Shown: one piece after another, positions 1-10,869 of the stretch
How the letters are laid out: each line of letters begins with the position of its first letter
How positions within the stretch are numbered: position 1 is the stretch's first letter
Assembly (NCBI GenBank): GCA_003952965.2
Contig: CM025849.1
Span: forward strand, 26,369,129 to 26,433,128
DNA length: 64,000 nt
Direction: 5' to 3'
Source of the DNA: Morella rubra
Lineage: Eukaryota; Streptophyta; Magnoliopsida; Fagales; Myricaceae
Made by a program: the position numbers and the translations under genes
The notes under the pieces: generated by a model
What the model was told of the DNA's origin: nothing
Databases searched by the model: none
What the model saw: only the letters and a program-made list of their open reading frames with translations

Positions 1-1390
1 TGGAGTGCAGACGTACGACGCGGCCGTGTCAAGTTCATTCAAGTTACATGCTGCTTTGCTTTGGACAATAAATGACTTTTCGCTTATGGTAATCTCTCGG
101 GTTGGAGTACGAAAGGACAGTTAGCATGCCCTAATTGCAATGCGAACACAATGTCGTTTTGGTTGAAACATGGGGGCAAACATTATTTTTTGGGACATCG
201 CCGGTATTTGCCCGCGACGCATAGGTGGAGGCATGATGTCGACATATTTGACGGAAAAAAAAGAGTTTAGAGCAGCGCCTGAAGAAGTCACTGGAGAGGA
301 GATACTTCAACAACTTGAATCGGTACCGTTATGTTCGTTTGGGAAGACTCAGAAGAAGAGAAAACAGGCTGAAAATGAGTTAAGTTGGACGAAGCATAGC
401 ATATTCTTTGAGTTGCCGTACTGGTCAGATTTGAAACTTCGACATAATTTGGACATCATGCACATAGAGAAGAATATTTGTGACAATGTGTTGGGAACTT
501 TGATGAACGTCGATGGTAAGACGAAGGACAATGCTAGTGCTCGAAGGGACTTGGCATTAATGGGCATTAAAAAGAGTTGCATTTGCAGGTTCGGGGTCAG
601 CACGAGGTGATGCCTCAAGCATCATTTACTTTAACGAAGGATGAACGTAAGAAGTGTTGTGAATGGCTGAAGGGTGTCAAGTTTCTAGATGGATACGCCT
701 CTAACATATCCTGATGCGTGAATATAAAAGAAGGGAAGATAATGGGTATGAAGAGTCACGACTCACACGTTTTGTTGCAGTGACTGTTACCAGCAATGAT
801 ACACGGGTTGTTAGGAAACGAAGTGTGTACAATGTTGACTGAGTTGAGTTTATTCTTCACATACTTGTGCTCCAGAACAATACGTTTAGACGTTGTGGAC
901 TAGTTAGAGAAGGACATCAGAATGATTTTTGCAAGTTGGAACATTTATTCCCTCCATCATTTTTTACTATTATGGTTCATTTAGGTTCATTTACCTCGGG
1001 AGGTGAAACTTGGGGGTCCAGTTCAATTTCGGTGGATGTATCCAATGGAGAGGTATATGGGGAAGATGAAGCGTTTCGTTAAGAACAGGGCACGGTTGAG
1101 GGCTCCATAGCAGAGAATTATGTGTTAAATGAATGTCTAACTTTTTGCTCAATGTATCTTAGTACGGTTGAGACGAGATTTAATAGAAAAGAATTATGCC
1201 GACATGGATGATCGAAGTTGTCGTCTTTCTGTATTTACTCAAAATGTTCACCTGCTAGGAGCTGGTAGGGGTCAAATTTGGATAGAAAGGAATTTACAAA
1301 AGCGCAGTGGTATATACTCAACAACTGTTCGGAAATCAGCCAACATATTGAGTAAGCACATATTACAATATTTGCTCATTTAAACACTTA
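1..1390 (+). pseudogene. CACTA (En/Spm) TNP2-type transposase relic with DUF4218 segment
   Basis: Broken reading frames spell out the tnp2-family transposase of plant CACTA elements, which would cut the element at its ends in the nucleus. The first ~160 bases read, in shifting frames, as the conserved stretch containing LHAALLWTINDF. At 170-610 the frame holds ELPYWSDLKLRHNLDIMHIE and ICDNVLGTLMNVDGKTKD, hallmarks of this family. A shifted frame at about 867-1180 gives FPPSFFTIMVHL and YPMERYMGKMKRFVKNRA, typical of the DUF4218 region fused downstream of TNP2. Several frameshifts and stops (near 170, 600, 715, 1080) rule out function. The 5' part lies outside the window. The DUF4216 and accessory-protein segments of the same element follow. 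Family assignment is firm from motifs; exact exon structure is not. Confidence 0.85.
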
Positions 1391-1439
1391 TAGTTCATGA
1401 TATTTTAATTTATTATAAATATCTTATTTCTTTATAGCG

Positions 1440-2270
1440 AGCACTTGGAAGAGATGAGGAGCAATCACCAATAAATGTTGATAAGAGGCACGAAGAAGGA
1501 TTTCCATTATGGTTTAAAATCGGGTATTTATTTAATTTTCTTATTATATGTTCCATTTTTATTGATCATTTTTTTTTTCTTAACACGTGTTTACTATTTT
1601 AGATTCAAACTATGCGCAATGAAAATCCGGGCTCGGTGTCGGATGATTTGTATGCATTAGCATCCGGTCCGGATCAACGGGCACTTTGTTATTCTGGGTG
1701 TGTAGTGAATGGAGTTAGGTTTCACACGGTCCTTCGTGAACAGTTTCGTAGTACTCAGAATAGTGGTGTGGTTGTTCCAAGGGACCATGTGGGGAAGATG
1801 TTGATTTTTATAGTCAAGTCGTGGATATTTACGCGTTGCGTTATTTGCGAGGAATTTAGTTTATTTACTCAAATGTGACTGGTTTGACTTGAGTACTCAA
1901 AACTTAGGTCTTGATAAAAGTGGTCGGTTTGTTAGTATTAACACATCCCGAAAGTGGTACAAAGACCCATTTGTGCTAGCATCTCAGGGAATCAAGTGTT
2001 TTATATCGATGATATGAAGTTGGGCGGTCACTGGAAGATTGTTCAAAAGATTACCCTAGAAACACGTATGATATTCCACCTATTGAGGAGGAAGCTAGTG
2101 AAGATGGAGAAGGACCGTCGAACCGTGAAGCATACCAGGAGAATGAGTCTATTGAGCTTTTTGTGGACTTTAGCTCCTTTGACATGATCCTATTGACTAG
2201 AAATGACGTCGAGACTTATGTGCCGGTAACCGATGAGAGTGGTCCACAACAACGTGAAATAGAAAGGAAG
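1440..2270 (+). pseudogene. CACTA transposase C-terminal DUF4216 segment (relic)
   Basis: This continues the element above. After an AT-rich, intron-like gap (about 1385-1440) a frame resumes with GFPLWFK. A second T-rich gap (about 1516-1600) precedes VSDDLYALASGP, VNGVRFHT and TQNSGVVVP, the usual core of DUF4216. Further frames at 1900-2070 give a Trp-Tyr-Lys segment and VFYIDDMKLGGHWKIVQKI, the normal end of that domain. Stops and frameshifts at about 1800, 1880 and 1975 break it. DUF4216 is routinely found after TNP2 in plant CACTA proteins; its own role is not known. An acidic tail follows to about 2270. Confidence 0.8.
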
Positions 2271-2439
2271 CGATGATTCCTCGAAATCGTTCAGTGAAGA
2301 TTGTAGTGATTCTGAAGAATATGACTCCGAGGACTAAAGTAACTTTATCGTTTCAATTTACTTTGCGTTTCTATTTTATATTCATTTTGAGTAACATAAT
2401 TCATTGTGTTTTTTTTTCTCTAATATTGATTTATTTGGT

Positions 2440-4085
2440 CACAGGACGACGTCATGCCAGCAGGAGGAAAACGTCTTTGGTGCGATTCATCAGTTCGAGC
2501 TGAGTACTCCCGGTACACTAGCAGTGTCGGGTCCTTCGCTTAGAGATAGGCACGAATTACCGTCCCCTACCACAGCCAGTCCAGTAGGCACCCAAAGTAG
2601 TTGTGCGTGTAAGTATCCCCTTGATCTTGATTAAATATTATGACTTTTAAATTTCTATGATTAATGAATTTTAAATTTATTGTTCTTCATTTGTAGCGAC
2701 ATCCGGAATCAGACACATCAGGGTAGTACGCAGGGATTGCATTACTCAAGGCTCGTACCGGAGGAAAGCTACTGTCCATATCCCTGATGGACGTACGGGT
2801 GGTGATGACATGGCATCCTCAATGCTCTCGAGTCATATTGGTGCGCTCGTTCAACAACATGTCCCATTTGAGACGAGTAAGTGGAAGGAGGTCCCCGACG
2901 AGGTTAAATCATACGTGATGAACCGAGTGTTGGTAAGTATAATTTATTAAATTTTAATTGTGGAACTTTTATACGTACTAACTATTATATATGTTAAGGA
3001 TGACTTCCAACTAGATTATGACCGAGCTGAGGATCGCATCACTGTGACGTCTACGATGAACACAGCGTACAGGACGCACAGAAATAGAATGTTCCAGCAT
3101 ACTCTATGTTCAATTCCAAAGAAGAGGCGTTAGAGCACCCGTATCCCGAGATGAACAAGGAAGAATGGACTCGTGTCTGTGATTTATTCACGAGCGAGGA
3201 ATTTCAGGTTAAAAAATTTTATTCCATCTTGAATTTATTTTATTTTATTATTAATTGTGGTAACAATTGTAAATGTACAATGCAGAGGAGGAGTGCAATC
3301 AACAAGGAGAATAGAGCTAAGCTGAAGATTGTACACACATCGGAGAGATCGTTGTTAGTAAGTAATAAATTTACATTTTTAGAGATATTATTTAAATAAA
3401 TGACTTAGGTATTTTAATATGCACGTTTTATATTTCTTTTGGTATATAGAAAAATCCAGAATCTGATGAGATTAGTCCTGCGTTGCTTATAAAAAAAAAT
3501 ACTAATAAGGATGGCATGTGGACATCAGAAGATGCACGGAAAAATTTTGTAAGTTGTAATGTTAGATTTAATGATGCATTTGTTATCTTTATGTTTCATA
3601 TGTGCTAACTTTATCTTTTTTCTAATTTTGTAGGAAAAAATGGAGGTTACAGTTGCAGCACGAGTCAGAGGGAAAGTCATACACAGAAGTGGAGATTTTC
3701 GCTGAGGTATTGGGACGAAAGCGGGTTACGTGCGAGGTTTAGGCCATTCAGTACGGTCTGTTGGATCATCTTCTCAATATCGTCCGTTGATTTGTCCCGA
3801 GATTGGAGGAGGCCAGATTAGAGATAGAGGAGATGAGAGCTAGACAATAGAATATGAAGTGCTTCTGGTCAAGCGGTCAGAATGGAGCAGACGATGCGAG
3901 AGCATCAGCAGATGATGGAGGAGCAGCAGGAAGAAAGACGAAGAGTTGGATGATGAGCAGCAACAAGAAAGACGAAGAGCATCAAAGATGATGCAGGAGC
4001 AGCAAAGGAACCTAGTCGAACAGCAAGAATGGAGGATGCAACTAATGGAACAACAGCAATGATGGAGCAGATCAGATAGCTGCAA
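2440..4085 (+). pseudogene. CACTA accessory protein (plant transposase Ptta/En/Spm type) relic
   Basis: This is the second gene expected in a CACTA element, related to TNPA-like DNA-binding proteins that recognise subterminal repeats. Exon-like blocks sit between AT-rich introns. 2460-2620 is a Ser/Pro/Thr-rich N-terminus. 2700-2935 contains DGRTGGDDMASSML and GALVQQHVPFETSKWKEVP. 3000-3210 contains the segment with WTRVCDLFTSEEFQ. 3285-3360 contains RRSAINKENRAKLKI. 3450-3550 contains ISPALLIKKN and WTSEDARKNF. 3635-3800 contains RVRGKVIHRSGD and the usual GYVRGLG motif. The tail (3830-4085) is Gln/Glu-rich and would form a coiled coil. Frameshifts near 3115, 3700 and 3940 make it a relic. 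Same strand and order as the TNP2 relic. Confidence 0.8.
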
Positions 4086-4287
4086 TCCCGTACGACACCC
4101 AAATGAAAATTTGGGTAGATTTATGTATTTTCACTACTTTATCAGTACTTATCGATTATGTATTTTATTTACTTTTAATGACGATTGCATATTTGTAGAC
4201 ATTTTATATATTATGAGTATTGAATATCTTTCTATTTATATTATTTGCAAATAATTTTTAAATTTTTTAATTAAATTAATTCCAAGA

Positions 4288-4636
4288 TGTAAAAAAGGAA
4301 CGGTAAAAAGGATGTCCGAATGGTTGTTATGTAATGATATGTGTGCATGCTTGACTAACTGTCCGCATGCTCTTTTATTTACAGACCGTCCAAACATATA
4401 AAACACGTTCGAACGGAGTCAACTAAATAAGCGTCCGAACCGTCGATGTTGGTGTTGACTCCGTTTGAATGTGTTTTATACATCTAGACGGTCTGTAAAT
4501 AAAAAATCGTGTGGACGAAGGAACCGCCATTCGAACGAGAGAGAGTGTGCGGACGGTTAGTCAAGCGTGCACACGTATCATTACACAACAACCATTCAGA
4601 CGTCCTTTTTACAGTTTGAACCCTTTTTTACGCAAT
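4288..4636. repeat. 349-bp imperfect foldback at the end of the CACTA relic
   Basis: Two arms of about 165 bp are inverted copies around a short loop near 4430-4450. Inner arms start TTTATTTACAGACCGTC (from about 4374) and end as its complement at about 4501. Outer arms share GAATGGTTGTTATGTAATGA (about 4319) with its complement near 4595. The outermost matches are GTAAAAAAGG (4289) and CCTTTTTTAC (4632). The arms are rich in GTTCGAACG-like words, which recur in the other CACTA-like tracts of this window, so it is probably the subterminal region of the element or an independent foldback MITE. No CACTA-type terminal sequence was found. Confidence 0.75.
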
Positions 4637-5250
4637 GACACAACAACCATTCCAATGGTTTTACTGTGGTTCTTAGGGAATATTGGGGTGTTTTAAGTCT
4701 AAGTCAGAGACTCGATAATAAGAGCTACGGTTCGAGAATAATTAAAATTAGACGTATTAAGCGTGTCTTAGTAAGTGTCAATATCATTGATTCTTAATGA
4801 GTTAGGTATTTCTCGGCTCACTTAGCCCAGCCTGACCCAATAGATGTGACCCTGTCCTGAGACTGAGGGAGCTTGTAAGCCCATCCCATAGCAAAGCGGC
4901 CGAAGCCCAGCGAAATCTTGTGACAATGGCACAGGCCTGTGAGACTGCGTCCGCAGTGCCAAGCCTCACCTACTGGAAAGAAGCTTCTCTTGCACACTGC
5001 ACTGAAAGGGCCTTTCACTTAACGAAGAAAGGTAAACGTCTTCTCCCGTGAGTAGCGAACTCCAAAAGACCAAGGCAAAAGAGTTTTCTTGTGACAAATG
5101 CAAGGAGGCGTCGTGGACAGTAGTCACATCCCTTGCCCACTTCGTGACAAAGCGCCACTCCTGCTAAAAAACGGCTGAGAACGAGGTCTACGAAGAGAAG
5201 TGAACTGTCCTTTCCGCCACCTTCCCCTTTTCGACGATTTGCAGGACGAC
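4637..5250. other. Non-coding stretch with NBS-LRR-flank similarity at its left edge
   Basis: Positions 4650-4735 (CAATGGTTTTACTGTGGTTC onward) resemble 5752-5820, which lies at the end of the LRR relic below. This suggests the CACTA element and foldback interrupted an older NBS-LRR-related copy. The GC-richer part at 4810-5250 has no coding frame I recognise and no obvious repeat structure. Confidence 0.4.
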
Positions 5251-5259
5251 TACCTTGTC

Positions 5260-5820
5260 GTGTTCTGAGCTTCTACTGGGTAGCTACGCCTACAACTCAG
5301 CTTTTTCAACTTTTCCTCGTAAAATAATGCAAGTGTGGAAGACCAAGTTGGTTCATGAATGTACAATTTGCAGTTCTTTTACGCCACTGGTTACTCGTCA
5401 ATGAAGCCATTTTGGAAGCTAAAAAGTTCTAGCTTCCGGGGACATGTCAAATGGGGAGATATGGCTTCATTTTGGTACTGAAAATGAAGATGGAGCTTTT
5501 CTTTCTCTCGAATAGCTTAATATTAAATACTGCCCAAAGTTGACAGGGGCTTTTCCATCCATCTTCCTTCTTTAACCATGCTTAAGATTCATGACTGTCC
5601 ACAGCTGGTGATTTCACCCTGTAGGGCTCTAGTAATCCGTGAACTGGGGCTAATTGGTTGTAGGGAAGTTCTACCGAAGGAATTGCCAGTTATAAAGGTA
5701 GTACAAAGGTCAAGTTGGTTTTGGGTTGCGACTTTTAATTACTTGTTATGTGCAATGGTTTTACTAGGTTCTTATGCCATATGGAGCCTTTAAAATCTAA
5801 GTTATAAACTTGATAAGAGT
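5260..5820 (+). pseudogene. NBS-LRR relic 1: 5' leader joined directly to an LRR fragment
   Basis: Positions 5260-5383 match the untranslated leader shared by all NBS-LRR loci here (CTACGCCTACAACTCAGC, then CGTAAAATAATGCAAGTGTG). At about 5388 the sequence switches to LRR coding sequence equivalent to 15540-15800 of copy 1 (CGTCAATGAAGCCATTT, then TTTTGGTACTGAAAATGAAG) and runs to about 5700. The CC, NB-ARC and first LRRs (about 2.9 kb in copy 1) are therefore missing. The LRR part is frameshifted; one short open stretch (5578-5793) includes LKIHDCPQLVIS. It cannot encode a receptor. An internal deletion of a full gene is the simplest origin. Confidence 0.75.
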
Positions 5821-7427
5821 TTCTTAGATTAAGATCCTTTATAATTTCCTGACAAAATTACATGGTAAAATTCGAAGAGAGATAAACACAATAGGTGAAC
5901 TCTGTTATAGAGTCTATATTATCCAAACTGTATATGGACAGATATGGATAATATTAATGGTGCAGAATTTACTTATTGTATCTATTTTTCTCTTAATTCT
6001 ATTACGCAATTCGAGCAGGAAATTATAAAAGCTATTGATACTTAATTACCATTGGTATAATTAGATATTCTTTTTTATGGTAGTTTAAAATTAATTAAAG
6101 TGATTCAAGTGCTAGGAAGATATGGATTTATTTGTTAACTAGTGTCAAAGTTGTTTTGATTCTTTCTTGATATGTTGTTTGTACTTCGCATTGAATCAAG
6201 CAATGAAATATAGAAGAAATTAGAATTAATAAAAACCTGTTAAGAGGAAGGAATCAGGATGCAGTTTTTTTGGCTGCTCGTCTATTATTTGCCTTCAAGA
6301 AGATAATATTGACCTCATTCCCATTTCTAAATATACAGCGACGTTTTTGTTCTCATCTTGGCATGAATAGTTACGCAGTTAGTTCTGCTCTGCCAAAGAA
6401 GCGATGTGGAAATCTGAGAGCTTGATATAAGGTAATTATAATTTTCTTCTCTGGTTTCACGCAGCTCTCTTAGCATTTCCTTTTAATCTGTATTTGTGTG
6501 TTCTTTAATCAAAGCACTACTTCTGTATCCAGCTCTTCTTTTCTTGTAATTTGGTGGGAGGAGGCTTCAAGCACGACAAGTTTCTAAATAGCCAGTCTAG
6601 CCGTACTCTTGAAAATTGTGTGTCAAAATTGGGCGATGCGATGCGCCATGTGATTTTTGTCTTAGGGGGATCCAGCTAATGCTCCAGTCGTAGTTCCCTT
6701 TTCTTTCTTTAGATCATTTAAGGAGCATGCAGTTGATTTTCCATGTCAAAACGGGTTAAACCATGTTTGGAAACAAAATTTTGTTAAAATTTTAAGGTAA
6801 ATTAAATTTTTAGTATTAGAGTTGGTAAAAAAATAAAGATAGAGAATGAAAAAATTAGTAAAAAAAATAAAAAATAAAAAAAAATTTGATTAAAAGTAAA
6901 AATAATTGATGAAAAAAAGAAGAAAAAGAAATTTTTATAATAATGATAAAATTTTGAGGGATTAAAATTGTAAAAATAAACTCCATATAAACTTCGATTG
7001 AAAAGTATTGGGTTCTTTGGATCAGATTATACATATATTCTAAGGTACATAAATTATACAGTAGCTCTATAGGTCGGGATTTTTTTTTCTTCTTCCAAGT
7101 CTATAGGGCGGGCTTACTTATCCTGCCTTAACTACGAGGATAAAATCCATACGTGCTCTATTGTTTACGACCTTTTGACAAATAGATTCATGTACTACCA
7201 AATTTTCACAATCAGTGAGCTCGCCATGTGTCTAACAGGCAGGTGACAAAAGGACTGATTATTAAAAACCTTAAAGCTTAGAGAGTGTTTTTATGATTTT
7301 GGTAGTACATCGATGTTTTTTTTTTTTTTTTTAAGGTGAAACGACTAAATTTATATATTGTAAACACAAACAAAAATTACAAACTAGAAAAACAAGGAAA
7401 AGAATTTAAAGGGCCAGCGACAAATTT
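5821..7427. other. Gene-free stretch; 5930-6150 repeated at 11470-11700
   Basis: No convincing coding frame. The segment around 6090-6150 (GAAGATATGGATTTATTTGT, then AACTAGTGTC) is nearly repeated at 11640-11690, so both belong to flanks of duplicated NBS-LRR loci. 6780-6960 is extremely A/T-rich low-complexity sequence. A T tract at about 7317-7333 precedes the solo LTR. Confidence 0.4.
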
Positions 7428-7818
7428 TGTTGACGTTGGAGTGAAGTCTATAGCCCACAAATGTCAAGATTTGCAAGCCTCACAACTTGACATTTTTCAG
7501 CCACATCTGACAAGGGTTTATTGCACCGACGGAGAAGATTTGCAAGCTGCAAATCTTGAAGAATTTCTCTCTATTTTCACACTGATGATGTTTCTTCTAT
7601 AAATGTTAACTCTATTAAAAGAGTTGAATGTGCTCTGTAAAGAGCACCCATCGTGGGTTGAGAGAGATTGTGAGGAAGTGTGGTGTGAGAGTTAGAGAGT
7701 TCGTAAAATTTTGATTCTATGAGTGAAATCAAAATACTCTCCTCTGTAGATGTAGACAGTTGTCGAACTACGTAAATATTAACCTTTCTGTGTTTGATAT
7801 TACGTTCTGTGCTCAACA
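7428..7818 (+). mobile_element. Solo LTR, 391 bp, with 5-bp target-site duplication
   Basis: It begins TGTTGACG and ends GCTCAACA, the TG...CA form of LTRs. It is flanked on both sides by AATTT (7423-7427 and 7819-7823), a perfect 5-bp target duplication. The same family occurs in reverse at 29904-30286, which supports the boundaries. The 3' third (GTAGACAGTTGTCGAACTAC region) looks like the R/U5 end of a copia-type LTR or a small TRIM-type element. No internal region, primer site or second LTR lies next to it, so it is a solo LTR from LTR-LTR recombination. Short open frames inside it are incidental. Confidence 0.85.
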
Positions 7819-8160
7819 AATTTAAGGATCAACAGTAAAGTGGCTATAATAGAAGACACAAAATCCTTATTTATTTGACAAAGTCAGAAACCACTTTGTA
7901 TAAATTACTACTTACTTTAAAAGTTAAATTAGTAATTATTATTTTTTAACACTCTCCTCTCGTATATGTGGGCTGAACTTAAAAATTTGACTATTATACA
8001 ATGATAACAGCACTTATCACAAATGTTTAACCGGAAAATTTGAATGAAAATCATTTAAAAGATTATATTTAAATAAAAAGTTGCTTCTGCCAGAAACTTT
8101 GCTATTTTTTCAGTAATAACAGCAATAAAGAAAACCAATATTTAACAGCTATTTTGACTC
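7819..8160. other. AT-rich non-coding stretch
   Basis: No coding frame, repeat boundary or RNA gene recognised between the solo LTR and the next NBS-LRR leader copy. Confidence 0.4.
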
Positions 8161-8164
8161 CTAC

Positions 8165-8565
8165 TTGCACAATTCTTGCCTTGTTTCCTGTTTAAATAAT
8201 GCGAGTGTGGAAAAATAAGTTGGTTCAATAATATACAATTTGCAAGCGAATTATCGCTGGCTTCGTTGCCTAGCAAACAGAGAAGGGATAAGATTCTACC
8301 AGAAAAACCACTACCCAACGTGATGGGGCTCTGTTGACTCCTACCTTGTCGCGTTCTGAGCTTCTACTTGGTAGCTACGCCTACAACTCAGCTTTTTCAA
8401 CTTTTCCTCGTAAAATAATGCAAGTGTGGAAGAACAAAAGTTGCTTCATGAGTAGACATTTTGCAGTTTTTTTAAGGCCGGTGGGCTGTTTCCTGTTTAA
8501 AGCTTGCAAATTTGCAATTACCTACTTCGCCCCTGGTGGGGGAGCTCTTAAAATTAATTAATGCA
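8165..8565 (+). pseudogene. NBS-LRR relic 2: leader plus the first few codons only
   Basis: This holds the leader shared with the NBS-LRR genes. 8270-8480 (AACAGAGAAGGGATAAGATT, TACCTTGTCGCGTTCTGAGC, CGTAAAATAATGCAAGTGTG) and 8495-8540 (GTGGGCTGTTTCCTGTTTAA, AGCTTGCAAATTTGCAATTA) match copy 1 at 12420-12575. The match then jumps to GGTGGGGGAGCTCTT at about 8551-8565, which aligns with codons 4-10 of the genes (the GGALL segment after the initiator Met). Homology stops there. The matching 3' flank of an NBS-LRR locus reappears at about 10870, beyond a retroelement fragment, so this looks like a whole locus whose coding body was lost. Confidence 0.7.
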
Positions 8566-9059
8566 AAATGGTTGTATCTTATAAAGAAAGGAGAAAATAA
8601 GAATAATAATTAAAATATATGGATCCTTGATGTAGAGATGATTCAACAATTTTAAGTAAAGAATTTTGAAATTAATTATGACGTCTGTCTTGTAAACAGA
8701 GAAGAACAGATGCATTCAAATCTTGGCAAATGAGGGAGGGTTTAGCTACTTGAATTAAACTCATATGCATGTATTTAAAACTTTAAGCAAGATGCTTTTT
8801 TTATCATGTCTATATGTATGAGATGCAAGGTTTTATATTCTTTTCCAATGGGTATCAATTGTTCAATGTTTTTATAACATAATCAGTATGAAATGAAAAT
8901 GTAGAATGTTTATATAAATATGAGTCCTTGACCTTGGGTATAACCTAATTATTCAAGGACTTGTTATCTCCTAAAGAAATATGATAATCATCAGTATTAA
9001 GATGAGCATGAGCATGATGCATTGTTATCTATGCAATGATCCATACTACCACTTGCCAT
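8566..9059. other. AT-rich non-coding stretch
   Basis: No coding frame recognised. It lies between NBS-LRR relic 2 and the coding relic of the minus-strand retroelement, and may include more of that element. Confidence 0.35.
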
Positions 9060-9300
9060 ACTAAACTTACTATTTGATCGTTTAAACATGTTGTTTAAAG
9101 TACTATTTAGAGATATTATGTATCTAGAAATGGGTCACACCAATCGAGTCTGGTCAAATACCCACATGGCTTTAACGGCTAATCCAACAGTTCCAGGTGA
9201 AGTCCAACGTTTAAAGATAAACGATAGTTTAAACAGATGGTTAAAAAATAAAAGTACGTTTCAGTATAAAAATGGGTGATGAACAGATATCAATAAGCAG
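9060..9300 (-). pseudogene. Retroelement or pararetrovirus-like 5' coding relic
   Basis: The minus-strand frames here show a short basic segment resembling the N-terminal, movement-protein-like part of pararetrovirus-related plant polyproteins, with stops. It begins about 20-30 bases downstream (minus strand) of a tRNA-Met-type primer site at 9317-9331, where the first coding region of such an element is expected. The assignment rests on general resemblance and position, not on a diagnostic motif. A degenerate LTR retrotransposon is the alternative. Confidence 0.3.
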
Positions 9301-9316
9301 AAAAGTAAATGTGTAT

Positions 9317-9331
9317 GGCTTTGATACCAAA
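9317..9331 (-). other. Putative tRNA-iMet primer-binding site
   Basis: Read on the minus strand this is TTTGGTATCAAAGCC, close to the TGGTATCAGAGC complement of initiator tRNA-Met used to prime reverse transcription in plant copia elements and caulimovirid-type pararetroviruses. The inner GGTATCA is intact, with a change in the AGAGC part. Confidence 0.55.
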
Positions 9332-10055
9332 ATGGAAGGATCGAAATGCAAATATTGATATGATAATATCAGAAGGTAAATGAAAAGCAATTAGAACCGT
9401 CCATGTAGGCTGTAACAGTAATTAAAACAGATACTGTGGAAATCATAGATTTATTGAAATAAAACAATACAAAATAGCACAAGAAACAGTACAACAAACG
9501 GTACAAACAAAAACTGAAATTACAGAAGAAAATTGGAGAATCACACGGAAAAAATTATAAAGGAAAGGAAATTACAAGCTTAAAGAGATATGAAGAGAGT
9601 TTGAAAGGCAACGATGTTTGAGGACAAAGATCGAAGGTTTAGAGAGAGAGACTCTAAAGGTTGTGAGAGAGAGAGGGTATTCTGATCTGAGTCCTCCAAA
9701 CTAAGGAGCTCGGTATTTAAAGAGAAAGGAAGAAGGGAAAAGACCAGTTCTATCCTTGAACAGTTATCAAAAGTAAGGGTATTTTTGTCAAGGGGTATCT
9801 TTGTCTTTTTCAGAGTGTCGGCAGGGGTATCTTTGTCAAATTCTTCAGGTCTTCAAGAGAAGTCTTCCAAAAGGTTATCTTCAGAGTTATCTTCAAAATT
9901 ATCTTCAATCTGTTATCTGCAGTCTTCTAAGAGTGTCTGCTAGAAGGGTATCTTGAAATTTTAATTATCAGCAAGCTGTCTGCTTATTGCATTAATATCG
10001 TCAAGAGAGAGTTCTAGGTCATAATCAACATATGGATCTTGGGCATCTTCAGGTT
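9332..10055 (-). mobile_element. LTR or intergenic control region of the minus-strand retroelement
   Basis: On the minus strand this runs, in order: repeated acidic-coding-like text, a TATA-like CTCTTTAAATACC at 9711-9726, a CT-rich leader with CTCTCTCTC runs, an AATAAA poly(A) signal at 9450-9455, and the primer site just beyond. That is the order promoter, leader, poly(A) signal, primer site found in LTRs and in the intergenic region of integrated pararetroviruses. Clear TG...CA ends and a second copy were not found, so the two cannot be told apart. Confidence 0.45.
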
Positions 10056-10059
10056 GGTA

Positions 10060-10860
10060 TATTGTAAAAGTTATCAGCATGATCAGATTTATTGATATCA
10101 TCATCTTCCGAAAGTTAAGAAAGAACATCCATCAATTCTTTCTTATAATCTTCACGTGATTTGGACGCAACAAATTTGGCCTGTATCTGGCTTCTTTGGG
10201 AAAGAAACTGAGGATGGGTTTCTTAGGTATGTTTGGCCTTTGAAAGGGTGGAAAGAATGTTATCATAGGAAAAGACATTCCACCATTTAACAAAAAACTT
10301 TTGGGATAATATCTTGAAGTTATCTTGGTGGGTAAAAACAAACTTCCAACTGAATATTCAGGGGAGAAGGTTGAACTGAATAAAAAATCAAAGAAGGTGA
10401 GGTAAATCTATGATGGGGGGATTTTTCATGGTAGGGTATTTGTAAATAGAAGGGGTATCATGGGGATAGAGAGACCATTGATCAAAGGCTTGCTTAAGGG
10501 GAGTAGGTAAAAGGGTAATATTCGGGCCAAAGCGATCCCACCATTGGAGGAACCATTTTGGGATTGGATCAGAGCAGTGAAAGTTTTTAAAACGAATAAA
10601 CCAGATATAACGATAGATAACATTATCAAAAAATAAGGCAAAAGTCCATGCATCAATATAATCATAATAAGATATATTTTTCAAATTCTTACAGGGTACA
10701 AATAGGGCTTAAAGAGTCTATGGCTGTCTCCATTCTTTTGACGAAATAACTCTTCTTACAATAAATTTTGAAAATCTGATTCGAGAAGGATCATACTTAC
10801 AGGAAGTTTGCTCGAATTCAACGGACTTGGTATCATGCAGGATATATTGGTAAAAAACTT
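10060..10860 (-). pseudogene. Retroelement or pararetrovirus-like polyprotein fragment (broken)
   Basis: Minus-strand frames at 10388-10684 and 10132-10341, plus a stretch out to about 10860, together resemble the region between the movement-protein-like part and the zinc-knuckle/reverse-transcriptase part of a pararetrovirus-related polyprotein. It has an aromatic, Trp-rich core segment (WFLQWWDRFGP) followed by a lysine/glutamate-rich helix. In-frame stops separate the blocks (near 10685, 10385 and 10350). No protease, reverse transcriptase or RNase H was found nearby. It is an old, non-functional genomic copy; I leave it as separate fragments. Host-genome gag of an LTR element is an alternative. 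Confidence 0.4.
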
Positions 10861-10869
10861 GGGTAAAAA

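Noticed and set aside
3840..4102. Minus-strand Ser/Cys-rich frames
   Set aside because: Antisense of the Gln/Glu-rich coiled-coil tail of the CACTA accessory protein.
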